The notes beneath the pieces are model-generated. The model had not been told where the DNA came from. It saw nothing but the letters and a program-made list of their open reading frames with translations, and did not search any database. A program made the translations under genes and the position numbers. Below, piece by piece: positions 48,384-60,349 of a DNA stretch of 64,000 nt. Source of the stretch: Actinomucor elegans (Eukaryota; Mucoromycota; Mucoromycetes; Mucorales; Mucoraceae); contig JAMSLZ010000009.1 of NCBI GenBank assembly GCA_026027325.1, forward strand, positions 1,178,001-1,242,000, in the 5' to 3' direction. Within the stretch, counting starts at the first letter, position 1. Each line of letters starts with the position of its first letter.

Positions 48384-51325
48384 TTAAGCAATCGCATCAG
48401 CAGCGCGCGTTCTATTTCCTGTAGGGGCTTGGATAACAACGAGACTGGCTAATGTACCCGCTGATAGAATCTGATAAGCAGTATTTCCAAGAGCAGCCTT
48501 GAAGCCACGACTGTAAGGAGCAGAAGTTGAGCCTTCGAGAGGAGTAGGTGTATAAGCTGGAAGAGTAGATAAATTGCTGATTGATCTTCCGAGAACAACT
48601 AAATCATGTTTATCTAGAGGTTTCTCGAGTTCATTCAGGACTGTGTAATATTCAGAGGATTGATTGGCATGATTACGTTGCACAGATCGCAGTATCACAT
48701 TAGAAGCTTGGTCTGATACAAATAAATCATCCAAAAGCTGGGTTTGAAAAGTATTGTTCAAAGCATTCTGAATGGATGATGAAGTAGCATATCTTGTAGT
48801 TGAATTGTCAGATAGCTGCAATACAAGTACTTCTGCCTGACGATACATTTGTAAACGAAGCGCAAAAATGAGAGCTGCATAATCATCGCGTCCACCATGC
48901 GTAAATGGAACAATGATTTGAAAGTTCGTCTGAGATTCAGGATTTCCGTCTTGAATATGGCCAAATCCACGATCAATGAATAGTCCTACAGTACAATGTG
49001 TGATAGAATAGGCGGCTGTAGCAAAGTCTGCATCAGACATATGGTAATTGGTCCATTCATTCGTAGGTTGCTCCATTGGATTGACTTCTTGCTGATGAGG
49101 TGCACGATAGCTAGTACTACTTGTCCAAGGCAATAGAATCAAATCGGCTGAAACAGATTCTCCATAGTTGGATACAGTGCTAATGAACTCGGATGGTGCG
49201 CAGAAATCCAGTCTTGTTTGCAGGGATTCGATGCCGATCAAACTGGTGAATGTTCTCAAAACGTTTAGTACAGGATCTTGCCTGTGCGTTTCACGAATAT
49301 CTTTGATCTTCATGACATCAGATGCACGCTGGGTAAGTTCAAGTAGCCGAAGTGCGTGTATATCTAACCGGCTCTTGCTGAATTTGAGAGGGGAAGCTGA
49401 ATCTTCTTTAAGTAAGCGAATCACAGCCATGATTGAAGGCACAGCATCTATGCGATTTAGCATGGTTACCAACGAAAAGTAGTTTTCTTCATACTCTATC
49501 TTGGAAACTGCTAAAACACTTGGATCTGCTGCTTTGCCTCCCATAGCAATCGAGTCTGTATCGTATTTTGTATGTTCTGCAGTGAGTTTTTGATACCATT
49601 CAGGATAAAGCCACATTACGAGAGGCGTAGTCATAAATGTGGTCACTAAAGCCATTACCACCATGATAACAAAAACTAATCAAAAGCATGAGTCATTTTT
49701 TCTTCAACACTACAACATCACACTTACTTTGATCATTTAAAACGCCAGCATCAAGCCCAATATTCAGTACGATAAGCTCTACTAACCTAACAACGATTTG
49801 ATAGGTGTTGTGTAACAAAAGAGGGTCATTAGATCAAATTAAAGTTGCTTTTCCAACTCTATTTACCCTTTACAGCTCATCAAGAACCCAATAGTAAATG
49901 ATTCGCGGATTGTTAGGCCTGTGGACTTTGCGGCAGCAGCGCACCCAACAATCTTTCCAAAGCATGCCACAAAGATAACTAAGATGACGTATCCCCATAC
50001 AACTGCAGAGTTCAATAATCCTATTTGAGTTTTGAGGCCTGACAGTGTAAAATACTATACAAGTCATGAATGTCAATTGGAGTTATGGCATTGGTTGACT
50101 ATCTTACCAGAGGCAAAAAGATGATATTAATAATATCTTCGATTTTCTCAGTAATCTTTATAGCTAGATCATGATCATGAGGCACAATAACACCAGCAAG
50201 GAATCCTCCAAAGATTGCGTGAATGCCTGATCAAAAGTTAGAACACATTTAAATAAAGAAATTATGATTTTTACCAATGATGTCAGTTACAAATGCTGAT
50301 AGTAAAACAATGAGGAGCGTGACAAACATTAAAAGGGGAGAAGGGCCTCTTTCAAATGAGTGTGTATAAATACACAATCGACGATACAGTGGTGCGATGA
50401 GGAAGATCAAGAATGCAGAAAAGGCAACTGCTGTCAAGAATACATAAAGCGCTTCAAGCCCGCCAGAAGAGTTGAGTAATGCAACCACCAATGCAAGTAA
50501 AACCCTATAACTTTATTAACTATATGACATGATTTGATAAACTACTTACCAAGCTGTGCAATCATTCAATAGGCCTGCTGACATGGTAATCACTCCAACG
50601 CGAGTACGCAATAGCTTGAGTTCTGCCAATATACGAGCTAATACAGGAAAAGCCTACAATTTCATCTGATTCAGTAACGTGCAGCAATTGATCCGTGCAT
50701 GTACTTACGGTGATCGCCATGGCCACACCCAAAAACAGGACAAAGCTTGAAAATGGGATATTACTTTCATCCTGCAGCTTATACAAACCCACACTGACTG
50801 CAGCTCCTAGACCAAAAGGTAAGGCCATACCAGCAAAAGCAATCGACACGCTTTGTTTCCAGTCACGCTTAACGATACGAAGATCTACTTCAAGGCCCAC
50901 TTGAAACAAGAAAAAAATCAGTCCCAATGTAGCAATCAAGTTGAGAAAAGGTAAGGATTCTTTAGGAAAGATGGTTTCTTGAAAATGAGGGATTCTACCC
51001 ATCACAGAAGGCCCCAAAATGATACCACCAATAACTATAGGACACGATTAGCTCTAGCGATGTACTGTCCGCGATAGTATACCTTCAGCAATGACGCGTG
51101 GTTGGCGCAAGTACCCTAAAGGAATAGCAAGCACTCTACAAAAGACCAAGATGATAATGGCCTAGACGTACACACATATACATGAAAGTTAATTACCTTT
51201 GACAAGATGCATGCAATTTATAATTATACCTGGATGATGAATAAGGTGATTGGATTTGACAAATTTACTTCGGACGGATTCAGTCCAGAAAAGACGCCTG
51301 CTTGAGGCGGGGCTACTTGTTCCAT
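48384..51325 (-). CDS. K+/H+ antiporter, CPA2 family (yeast Kha1-like)
   Basis: Monovalent cation/proton exchanger of the CPA2 family, in internal membranes in yeast. Nine exons in phase: 51230-51325, 51083-51161, 50709-51034, 50550-50653, 50275-50504, 50108-50226, 49867-50054, 49728-49786 and 48384-49675, giving 830 aa (yeast Kha1 about 873). The membrane part has about 12 helices with [68 protein letters not shown] (the ND motif where CPA1 members have DD), [32 protein letters not shown] and [19 protein letters not shown]. The 430-residue cytosolic C terminus has two USP-like segments, as in Kha1 and plant CHX proteins. Start M(E)QVAPPQAG gives NPITLFIIQ into helix 1. Confidence 0.94.
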
Positions 51326-51547
51326 TTTAGTTATATAAAGAAAAAGAGAGAAGACGCGTACTATCAGCTTTATTTTATAGCATTAAAGACAACTCTAATC
51401 CTGTACAACGACAAACGTTGAATCAAAACCGTGTAACTCATAGTTTAATCATATGCCTACAAACAGAAGATAATAAATACTGTTCTCACATTACATTTTC
51501 TTTATTAGAATGGGGATGATATAGTACATGATATATTGCAAATGAGT

Positions 51548-52580
51548 TTAATCTAATTCAGATAAATATCTTTCAGCATCAAGGCCGGCCATACAACCGC
51601 TGCCAGCAGATGTGATTGCTTGACGGTATCGCTTATCTTGAACATCACCAGCAGCAAAGATACCATCAATGCTAGTCAACGTGCTTCCAGGTACAGTTTT
51701 AATATAACCAGTCTCGTCTAGATCCACTTGTCCTTTTAACAAAGAGGTTGCTGGCGTATGACCAATGGCGTAAAAAAGACCACTGGCTTCAATCGAGGTA
51801 TTTTCGCCAGTCTTGGTATTGCGCACCAGCACTTCTGTTAGTAGGCTACCATCACCGACGCATTCGGTTGGCACAGTTTCAAAGTGTACTGTGACCTTGG
51901 GATGAGCAAGTAACCGATCCCCCATGACCTTGGAAGCACGCAACACATCACGACGAACAAGAACGTGGACTTGAGATCCATATTTTGTTAAATAGATGGC
52001 TTCTTCTGCAGCAGAATCTCCGCCACCGACAACCACTAGAGGTTTGTTCCTGAAAATAGGGACAGCACCATCGCACACAGCGCAAGCTGAAATACCGTTT
52101 TGCCAGTACTTTTCTTCTCCAGGTAAATGCATACGTTTAGCAGAAGCTCCGGTAGCAAACACAACAGCATCAGCCGTATCCGTAGGCTCACTCTGTTCAT
52201 CGCTTCCTTCCCGCCATAAGCGAAAAGGTCGAACACTGGTGTCGATCTTGGTGATAGTTTCAGTTTCAATGACAGTACCGCAATTAATCGACTGTTCACG
52301 CATATGATCCATAAGTTTGCTGCCTTGGATACCATTAGGAAAGCCCGGATAGTTTTCTACTTCGGTGGTAGTCGTTAATTGACCTCCAGGAGCAAATCCA
52401 TTGGCCATCATGCCTTCAAACATGATGGGCTCCATTTGAGCACGAGCAAGATAAATGGCAGCAGTATGACCTATATACACGTACACATTAGTATGAGGCA
52501 TTGGCATAAGCGCTAGAATGGATGTTTTTACCAGCAGGTCCTGAACCAATGATAGCAACGCGATGATGTGTAGGAGACAT
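51548..52580 (-). CDS. Thioredoxin reductase (low-molecular-weight type)
   Basis: NADPH-dependent FAD enzyme that reduces thioredoxin. Exons 52532-52580 and 51548-52470 give 323 aa, as expected. The first splice completes the FAD motif VAIIGSGPAGHTAAIYLARA. GGQLTTTTEVENYPGFPNGI, ISACAVCDGAVPIFRNK with the redox-active CAVC pair, the NADPH-binding VVVGGGDSAAEEA and the C-terminal GIFAAGDVQDKRYRQAITSA are present. The start (MSPTHHRV) is short, so this form is likely cytosolic; no presequence. It lies 222 bp upstream of the antiporter start on the same strand. Confidence 0.97.
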
Positions 52581-55088
52581 GATATTAAGTGAATATAAAT
52601 CGATATGATTGAAAAAAAAAAATGAACAGGTGTAGCTTTGTAGAGCTTTATTTATACAAAACCAAAAAGCACTCAAGATCTCGACCAATCGGTGTACCTT
52701 TAAGCGTATTTGTAATGAATGTGAGCTGATATATATTTTACCAGCGAATTAGAGATAAGACCTGTATTAAATTTGACAGGTTGACAAATCAGATACATTT
52801 CTGAGACATTAGTAATCCGATCAATGTAAAACTGAGATACGAAATCCTTTTTTTTCTTTTGCTGGCGTGGTTCTGTCCCTTGGACTAGTTATGTAACCAT
52901 CAGCTTCGAGAATTTTGGAGTTTAATATGACAGATATAATTTAATGTAAACACGAGGCTTCGAGTAATTTAAATATTCATTCTCGGTTACCGAACGAATA
53001 CTATAGCTCTCTGAGAATCATCGCCATTTTGATGCTTGATACTACTGAGGAAACCTCACCAAGTTACCAAAATAAAACGAGAGTTTCAATTATAGTTATA
53101 TACTAGTAGAATTATATACTGTAACAAGAGAATTGGAGTAAACCAAAGAGTTCAACAGATACACTGATTCATTCTACAAATAAATTGTCAAGCCAGTGTA
53201 ATTTTTGATCGAGTTTTGCGTAGATCCACTGTGTTCATTAATGTGATATGGAAATACAAATAATCTGATGGTGACATTACATAGTACTTATTGCTGAAGC
53301 TCAACTGTCATACTACTAGGCGCAACGATTTGTTTTGAGTAAATATTATACTATTCAGATGCGGTTTTAGAGCGAAATTGACCAAAAGAACTGTAGATCT
53401 AGTTTACATGATCAATCGCATGCAGTTTACAGACTATTGCTAAAATATAATATATTTAAAGTATTAGAGTTAATAAAGGCACTAATGTATCCTACGATTC
53501 ATTTATAATAGGCACTAGTCATCAGTTGCGATATTAAACTAGAATTAGTCGAGGAACGGGAAGAGATTAAAAATGGGGTAATAGCCTTGGGCTCCAATTT
53601 TCAAATTTTGATTTTTATGTGGAGTGTGGTGACGGTTTCAAAGCATTGACAATAAAGATTGTGCGTAGAATACATTGAAAAATACTCTAATGCATCTCCC
53701 TTAACTCCAAAGGATCAACTGTGGCATATTTTTTAGATGATTGGAGGGTATTGCGGATGCTTGATGTTCAGAGCATTGGCGAGTTTTATTTACGATTTAC
53801 TTGATTTTATCATTCTTGAGAAACTGACTAGTGATTAAAGCACTGGCTGTCTGTTGGAGTACACGATTGGCTAATTTGACAATAGGCTTGTTTAAATGAG
53901 TTATAACCTTGTTGCCCAGGGGTATTCACAATAATTTAAAAAAAATGTTACTGGTTGTAAGAGACCAACGCTCCAGCTTATCAATGATTGCATATTAAGC
54001 ATTATGCATATTTGTTTTGTCGAATCCAAATGACAGCTGTCTGAGAATGGACAATGAGATTGAGGTGGACGATGCTCACGGCTGTGATGCTTGACCAGAT
54101 CCACATTGTCCTCAATGTAATAATTATTTTGCAGGCTTGGGAATCTATTCTTGGTTATGTTTCAAGACCAAATAATATGACATTCCTGGTAACCAAGGTG
54201 AGCATCGTAACCAAGACGTTCATTGTGTTTGTCCCAATTTTCAGTTTAAATCGAGGAAATCTTCCGTCAGCTTTTTCGTAAGTACCAATCAGCAAGTTCT
54301 TGTTTTACTTCTGCCTCCAATACCTAAAGGACATCAGGTTCATTCAATCATATTAAGATGATTAGTATAGAACTCAGTACCTGCATGCAAACGAATTGGT
54401 GAGATCCAGAAATCGATATTTAGACAACTGATTAGATCCAATGCTGCTTTCATGAATGTAAACTCATCGAGGAGCTGTGCAAACTACCGATTTTTCCAAA
54501 GAGACCAATGTGATGAAATATATATATGATGCTTTGCATGTATCATCTAGTCTTCTGTCAATGACATCAGACGTTTGAACCACTGTTTAAATAATTAATG
54601 ATTCTTGAATGAATCATTGTTCATGAATTTTTCCAAGTAACTGACAATGGGATGGCTGAATTTTCTAGACAAAGACTATACTTGAATCAGGTCTGCAAAT
54701 AAGGGGGAAAAAAGGTAATAAGCTGTGGTAATACAAATTTTGTCAACCGACTATAGCTTTTTCAAAGGTAACAAAGAATTAGTTTTTGTTACAGTATTGG
54801 ATCCCGGAAACGCGATTAAAGGAAGAAGAGTCAAGCACTTTATGTAACCTTATTCTATTAATCAAATGATCACAGCCTGATGTCATATCTGAACCGTGAA
54901 TTGGGTTCAAGAATGTTATAGTATCATTTCCTGTTATTGATATCACACGTGGCTGTGGATTATCGTTTCTTTATTAGTACCTTCAATGTCAAGCTATCAT
55001 ATTAAAATCTTACTGAAATTTAATTGCATTGAGACATCATTGTCTCCTATACTTCAAACATTATCAAATGAAATGAACTTTATTGATA
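52581..55088. other. 2.5 kb repeat-rich gap
   Basis: Starts with the thioredoxin reductase promoter (A-run near 52611). A pair of dispersed repeat words lies at 53335-53585. Between about 53900 and 54350 both strands carry coding-like fragments (for example minus ENWDKHNERLGYDAHLGYQ) that I cannot place, likely a decayed element. Nothing else supported. Confidence 0.45.
53335..53585 (-). repeat. Copy of dispersed GATCT repeat
   Basis: CAGATGCGGTTTTAGAGCGA..AACTGTAGATCTAGTTTACA..GCATGCAGTTTACAGA, then ACTAGTCATCAGTTGCGATA..CTAGAATTAGTCGAGGAACG. About 250 bp, near full length. Confidence 0.65.
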
Positions 55089-57000
55089 CTATTCTGGAAA
55101 ATGAACCCTAAATGGCAAGGAGTCACCCAAGCGAAGCTCTAGTGTCCTAAAAGAATAACAATGTATATTAAGTGAAATTACTTTCGAAGAAAGTATGGAT
55201 GCTTGGTAATCTTCCACTTGACATAGAGACAGTTTGTTGGAAGGTTCTTCGAGATCATCTCCGACTGTCTTATAATGCCTTACAGTACCAGTATGATCAA
55301 CCAATCGTATATAAACCCCAGCACAGCAGTAGAGGGCCCATACTAGATTTTCAAATTTGGTTTCTGGCATATTCAACGTATAATGGCCCTCCATCTTTGC
55401 AAAAATGTGTGTATTGGTTTTGTTAAGAAAACAGCAACGGTACAGATGTAAATATGACAAAGAAGGTAATCGAATGGACAGCCGTTCAAAAACTTTGGAA
55501 TAAATGCGGCATTTGATCAAAGTGAGTTGCTGTAGACTTTTGTGCTCGAAATGATGTTCAATGTAGCCACAATCCAGAAGAAGCGAGTTACCAAGTATCC
55601 ATTTTTCCAACCGCGGGCAATATGCTAATGTATGAGCGATAATTGAACCTTTGATTATCTGTGAGTTGGTAATGTCATCCCAGTATAATACATGTTTCAA
55701 AGGGATTTCGTCCCAGTTATTAGTTAGATTTTGTACTTGTTGGCCAGCCTTTTCTAACAAGTCTATATAAGGCAGTTTTTCTTTATTGCTGTAGTCGACC
55801 TTGAGTGCAATTTTCACGAGTATCCCTTTGTTACATTTCTCTTTTGGCTTTAGGAAAACGACGTGACTGAAATTGGGGAAGCATGAAGGAAGCGGATCTA
55901 CCCATTCATAATAAATATCCAGATCACATTTTACTCCAAACTGTTTTGTTAAGGCATTGATAGATTCATGCAAAAGCGTGGTAAATCTATCTATACTAAG
56001 GCGTACAGTAAAACTGTGCATGTTCGATAGATAAACTAAAAACAATGATATAACTTGTAGAGATAAACTGGCCAAAGATAAATGTTTGTTGCTAATAAAC
56101 TTCAACAGTTCTTCATAAAGCTCTAAATGCGAAAGCAAAGGGAACTTTTGCACTATATAGAAGCAAATCATTATTAACATTCTTCATCTTGATAATTAAT
56201 TCTTTGACCTGTGAACTCTGTTTGATATGAGATAGGTCATTGAATGAACTGTTTTGATTATATAACATTTGTATGCAATCACGGATTGTAAACCTATTCA
56301 TCGGTGACATCAAAAAGTTAGTGATTGTCACCTTTTTTACTGATGGCGGACAAATATCGATGTACTTGTCACAATGAAGTACATTCTGGTCAGAGAAGAT
56401 TTTAAGATGAATATTCTGTAGTTTCGGAAACGAAGTGAGTTTCTCCACCAATTGATGATACGCCCGTCCCATCATCCTGACTTCTACAGGAAGATCCATT
56501 TCAATAAGAACGTGTATATCAGTTAAGCAATTTCGCATTATAAAGACCAAATCAATATAGGCATTTATCACCGTTGTTGTCAACCCTGTAGTTATTGTAG
56601 GAAGGGTGGCCATTGGATCCTGTATGCTATCCATTTTCTTCTACGCTCCATTTTCCAAAGCTTCTTTCAGTTCCGCAAAGTAATCGCAAGAAGACGAACA
56701 GTGAAGCGATCGGAAATTAGGGCAGTATATTTGGTAAAGGAGAAAAGCCTGCGTCCAACGGTGAAAACTAATTTCTTGAACAAGCTCACCAAAAAATGGA
56801 TTGTGTTTAATTTTATATGTAAACCTATTTTCATCATGTTCGTTACAGAGATCAACGCGACGATAGATTCGCTTTAGCATATATTGATTCCAACTTCTGC
56901 AAATAAGCTGACATGATAAAACTGTTTTCTGATCTTCTAAATTGATCTCGTCCAGGATCTTTGCGATGATTTCGAACGGCAAGTTTTTATTGAAGGTCAT
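55089..57000 (-). pseudogene. F-box/LRR-like protein gene, interrupted
   Basis: The first frame begins MTFNKNLPFEIIAKILDEIN, a good F-box N terminus, and includes ICRSWNQYMLKRIYRRVDL. At 56641-56643 an in-frame TAG interrupts it, and the same frame goes on to 56113 with a leucine-rich sequence (TSFPKLQNIHLKIFSDQNV). Near 56113-56180 the frame shifts to a third part (55089-56180, ending LELRLGDSLPFRVHFPE). The three parts together would form a 600-plus residue F-box/LRR SCF substrate receptor. Small introns could in principle skip both breaks: a 56-bp intron candidate at 56140-56200 ends in the wrong phase, and no candidate fits the TAG. I favour a broken gene, or a sequencing error at the stop. 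Not rewritten here as an intact protein. Confidence 0.6.
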
Positions 57001-57060
57001 TAGAGAAAGATATAGGAAAAGTGGGTAAATGTACTGTAATACACTAACTGCTCACCCCAA

Positions 57061-57125
57061 CTTTTCAACTGTTTCAACTGCTTCAACTGCTTCAATTGCT
57101 TCAACTGCTTCAACTGTTTCAGCTG
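57061..57125 (+). repeat. 9-bp tandem repeat TTCAACTGC, about 7 units
   Basis: Units read TTCAACTGT, TTCAACTGC, TTCAACTGC, TTCAATTGC, TTCAACTGC, TTCAACTGT and a degenerate TTCAGCTGT. Confidence 0.85.
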
Positions 57126-57334
57126 TTTTGCAGTCAGTTACACAGCTTCTATCAGCTGAATATTGGATGCTAATGTTGTTCTACTGAAATTGAGGGCTTA
57201 AAAGATGGATCAATTTAGTTTGAGCATAGGCGGCTATCGATAATATAACATGGCTTTTAATGGAAATTCGTGGAGATCTTTAGATGCTGATTAATGAAAT
57301 GAAATAGGAATATATACAAAGAGCCCGCTAATGA

Positions 57335-57650
57335 TTTTACATAGAAACCTAGTTGTGGCGCTACTAGATGTAATAGCTCATCTTGGTCTTGGACTACTAT
57401 TCGTATGTGATATTAGATTAAGATCAATCCAGAAATCTAAAGATCTGCTATTAGATCTAGATTAAATGAAATGGACATAACATACGGTGTCATGGTTAGT
57501 ATATACAAGTATTGAATTAGAATCAGACGATGGATTTATTTATATGCAGTAACTTATTCTAAATGTGTACTAGTCATCAGATGCGACATTAAGCTAGAAT
57601 CAATCGAAGAATAGCAGATATGCTGAAAAAATGGAAATAATCCCAGAGTG
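57335..57650 (-). repeat. Copy of dispersed GATCT repeat
   Basis: GTGATATTAGATTAAGATCA..AAAGATCTGCTATTAGATCT, then GTGTACTAGTCATCAGATGC..GACATTAAGCTAGAATCAAT..GATATGCTGAAAAAATGG. Similar in length to the 53335 copy. Confidence 0.65.
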
Positions 57651-57984
57651 TAGTTTTAGACCCAACTGTCTTACATAGATCAAAGCCAGTATTTCAGTAA
57701 AATTATTAGCATGATCTAGATATTATATTTTTGAGAACTACCTAAATATATTTTTGAAGTTTTTTAATCTTAAGAAGCAAATGAATTGAAAATGTATGAA
57801 GAATTCTTTTTTTTATACCTGACCTGCCCTTGAAATCGGATCATGTCTGATCCCTCTACATCTATGACCAATTTTAATTTAGATGTTGAATCTGACAATT
57901 GTTAAATATTTAAGGTAAATCATTGCATATGTTAAAACCATTATTGCTCTCAATCTCAATAGGTATACCACGTTATAATGATGA

Positions 57985-58095
57985 TATTATGCAAATTACA
58001 TGCAATTCATTTAACCCAGATCAATGGATATATAGATTTCGACCTAATAGCCTAAGTCCAGAATGAGCTATTACATCTCTGAACTTTTTTCTTAA
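57985..58095 (+). repeat. Copy of dispersed GATCT repeat
   Basis: GCAAATTACATGCAATTCAT, then CCCAGATCAATGGATATATA, then CCAGAATGAGCTATTACATC, same order as the 44885 copy. Confidence 0.6.
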
Positions 58096-58675
58096 CAAAA
58101 GCACAATTAATATATTGTATTTATTGATGATTAATTGTATTCCATTGGACATGAGACGGAGTTCAGCCATTTTCGATTCAATGCCGCATCTGTCTAAGCT
58201 TTAATTAGCGCTAAATTTTTTTGTGTGTTTTGTCAGCTTCTGCTGGCCGACCAAACAGTAGTTTTCGATAAATTAAAAGTCAACCATGATAACCATTTTC
58301 TTTTCATGGAAAGTATTTGAATATAAGTCTGCTATGGAAATTTTCAAAGGGTGAGTTCGCTGATGAAATAGTAACAGGAAAACGAGCCATGGTTTTGGGA
58401 GATTTCCTTGGGGATCAATTGATGCAACTTGTTTATTATTTACCTAAGTATTATTTGCGACCCATTTTCAGCAGTAGAACATATAGGCCATGCTTTATTG
58501 ATGCTATATCTCACATAAATCAAAGTTCATTTACCCGGATATTGGATATATACGCTTTATTTCAATGTACGTCACATCTTACCGCGCGCGCACTTATTTA
58601 TTCCCATTTCTTTTTTTTATCAGAAAATCTGCCTTTTAGAAGAAATTCATCTTGACAATCTCGTAGCTTTATACA

Positions 58676-59084
58676 ATGACTGACATTCTTGGTTATGCTT
58701 ATGCTTTGACAGTATTCACTGGAGGTACTATTGGATTCTTGAAAGGTATATAGGAATATGAAAGTTCAAGTAGAATACAAATATTAAGTCTTGTTTTTGT
58801 AAGCTGGAAGTACAATGTCACTTGCAGCGGGCAGTCTCTTTGGCGCACTAGCTGCTTTAGGTGCATATCAAGTTTCTAAAGATCCAAACAATGTAACCTT
58901 GGCTTTGATTGTCAGTTTGACGCTATTGTTTGTTATGGGATCTCGATTCTATCGTGGTCGCAAATTCATGCCTGCCGGCCTTGTTACATTATTAAGGTAA
59001 GAATTATCATGTATATATCAGCTATAACTAACGCCTCTCTATAGTATTATCATGTTTATCCGCTATGCTTTGCAGTTGAAATAA
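58676..59084 (+). CDS. TMEM14 family membrane protein
   Basis: Small four-helix inner-membrane protein of the TMEM14/FAX family; relatives act in fatty-acid or porphyrinogen transport across mitochondrial or plastid membranes. Exons 58676-58745, 58804-58996 and 59045-59084 give 100 aa. The start gives MTDILGYAYALTVFTGGTIG, then GSTMSLAAGSLFGALAALGA, GSRFYRGRKFMPAGLVTLLS and a short last exon IIMFIRYALQLK. The Gly-rich helices and the R-F-x-K-x-M-P-A-G motif are family hallmarks. Its stop codon ends 9 bp before the stop of the convergent NADAR-like gene, so the two transcripts must overlap at their 3' ends. Confidence 0.92.
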
Positions 59085-59093
59085 TAAAGACAT

Positions 59094-60349
59094 TTATTCT
59101 TGATCAAAAGTAACCACACCTTCGTCTGTATTAATGATAATCTTTTTACCAGTAGGCGAGGTAATATAAATCGAATTCAGCTTGTTCTCGGGTGATAAAT
59201 CGAGAATATGTCCAGGTGGTAAAAACATTAAAAAGTTTCGGATAAGCCAGGGTTTTCCTTTGAATAATAATGTTACGCGTTCCAACACTTGAGGGGTATT
59301 AATCCTATAATTTAGTTAGTACGATACATATGTATATATGTATATATATGTCAAGAAAGGTCTTACTTTTCTGATCTAAAGTCTGTCATGATTTCCAGGA
59401 ATTTATTATACTTTGGTGGTTCATCGGCTTTGATTTGTTCTAGATATCCCACCGCGTCTTTCATTTCCACTGGTTTTGCTTCAATCACTTTCTTGCTTAA
59501 TTTCGCGTTATCCGCACCGAGGATAGAGGACAAGACGTGCTGCTTATCTTTGCCGAATAATCCTTCAATAACACGCAATACTTCTTCTACATTCTTATCC
59601 TTTAACAAAGGCTTGGGCTCTTGCTGTTGATCACCTCTCAATACAGCTCTAACCCACATTAATAAATACTGAGGTCTTGCATACTTATCCACCAGTTTTG
59701 CCCAACCCGTTAATATCAAGGCTCTTTGAAGATCTTCATTCTGAGCAAATTTTGCCAAAAGAGCACGCCTCCAAGCGTCTACCTTTCTATTTTCTTGCCA
59801 ATCTTTCTCAGCTTCTTGTGTGATGTGTAACTTTTGACGCAATAATTTGACGTGTGATGCTGGCAATTGACTAGTAGGATCGCCCGAATCAAGACAGAAT
59901 TTATTATAGATGTCTGGCGTCTGCAAAAACTTGGACGCAGTCAAGTAATGAACGACTGAAGCCCAGGCATGATCGTCAATATGCAGTAATACAAGCTGCG
60001 CTGTTCCTTTGGTAATTGTGTTGGTATCGTTATCGAGTTTGGTATTGCGCATATACTCATCGGAAAGTATGCGACGCCAATGAGGGTACTGAGTACAAAG
60101 GTATTCATAACTATTACTTATAATATCTGACATGGGGCATTGTTCACCTGTCAAAGTACCTGGTTGCTTATTATCTGCTTCAATATCCAATATAAACACA
60201 GTATCCTGTCGAAAATCTTGAGCAATGCCTCCAAATGGTTCAGCTACAAAGTTGGGCACAGGTGAACTCGCCTCATCTTGATCGTCTACTATAAATTCAT
60301 TTGTAAATGTCGTGCTGGTTGAAATTGACCCGGTTGATTTGTTCGTCAT
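59094..60349 (-). CDS. NADAR-like domain fused to a Sin3-type PAH domain
   Basis: Exons 59367-60349 and 59094-59304 give 397 aa. About residues 90-260 resemble the NADAR (YbiA-like) fold: HWRRILSDEYM, then HAWASVVHYLTASKFLQTP, LDSGDP, then DWQENRKVDAWRRALLAKFA, QNEDLQRALILTGWAKLVDK and QYLLMWVRAVLRG. In most YbiA proteins the motif is SxEHYFQAxKF; here the Glu is Val (SVVHY), and the later W-G-x-G-H loop is absent. Catalytic activity is therefore doubtful. About residues 315-385 form a PAH repeat, DAVGYLEQIKADEPPKYNKF, EIMTDFRSEK, then after the intron VLERVTLLFKGKPWLIRNF and MFLPPGH, as in Sin3. A start upstream (60505) would add a poly-Phe stretch and is rejected. Domain assignment is by eye. 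Confidence 0.75.

Larger units (their letters stand above)
57001..58675. other. Gap with 9-bp tandem repeat and dispersed repeats
   Basis: A TTCAACTGC minisatellite at about 57061-57125 just upstream of the F-box gene. Dispersed repeat copies at about 57335-57650 (two words in one orientation) and 57985-58090 (opposite orientation). The frame at 58317-58655 is unrecognised and overlaps the likely TMEM14 promoter. Confidence 0.5.

Noticed and set aside
58317..58655. 112-aa frame upstream of TMEM14
   Set aside because: No motif, no conservation that I can see, and it overlaps the likely promoter.
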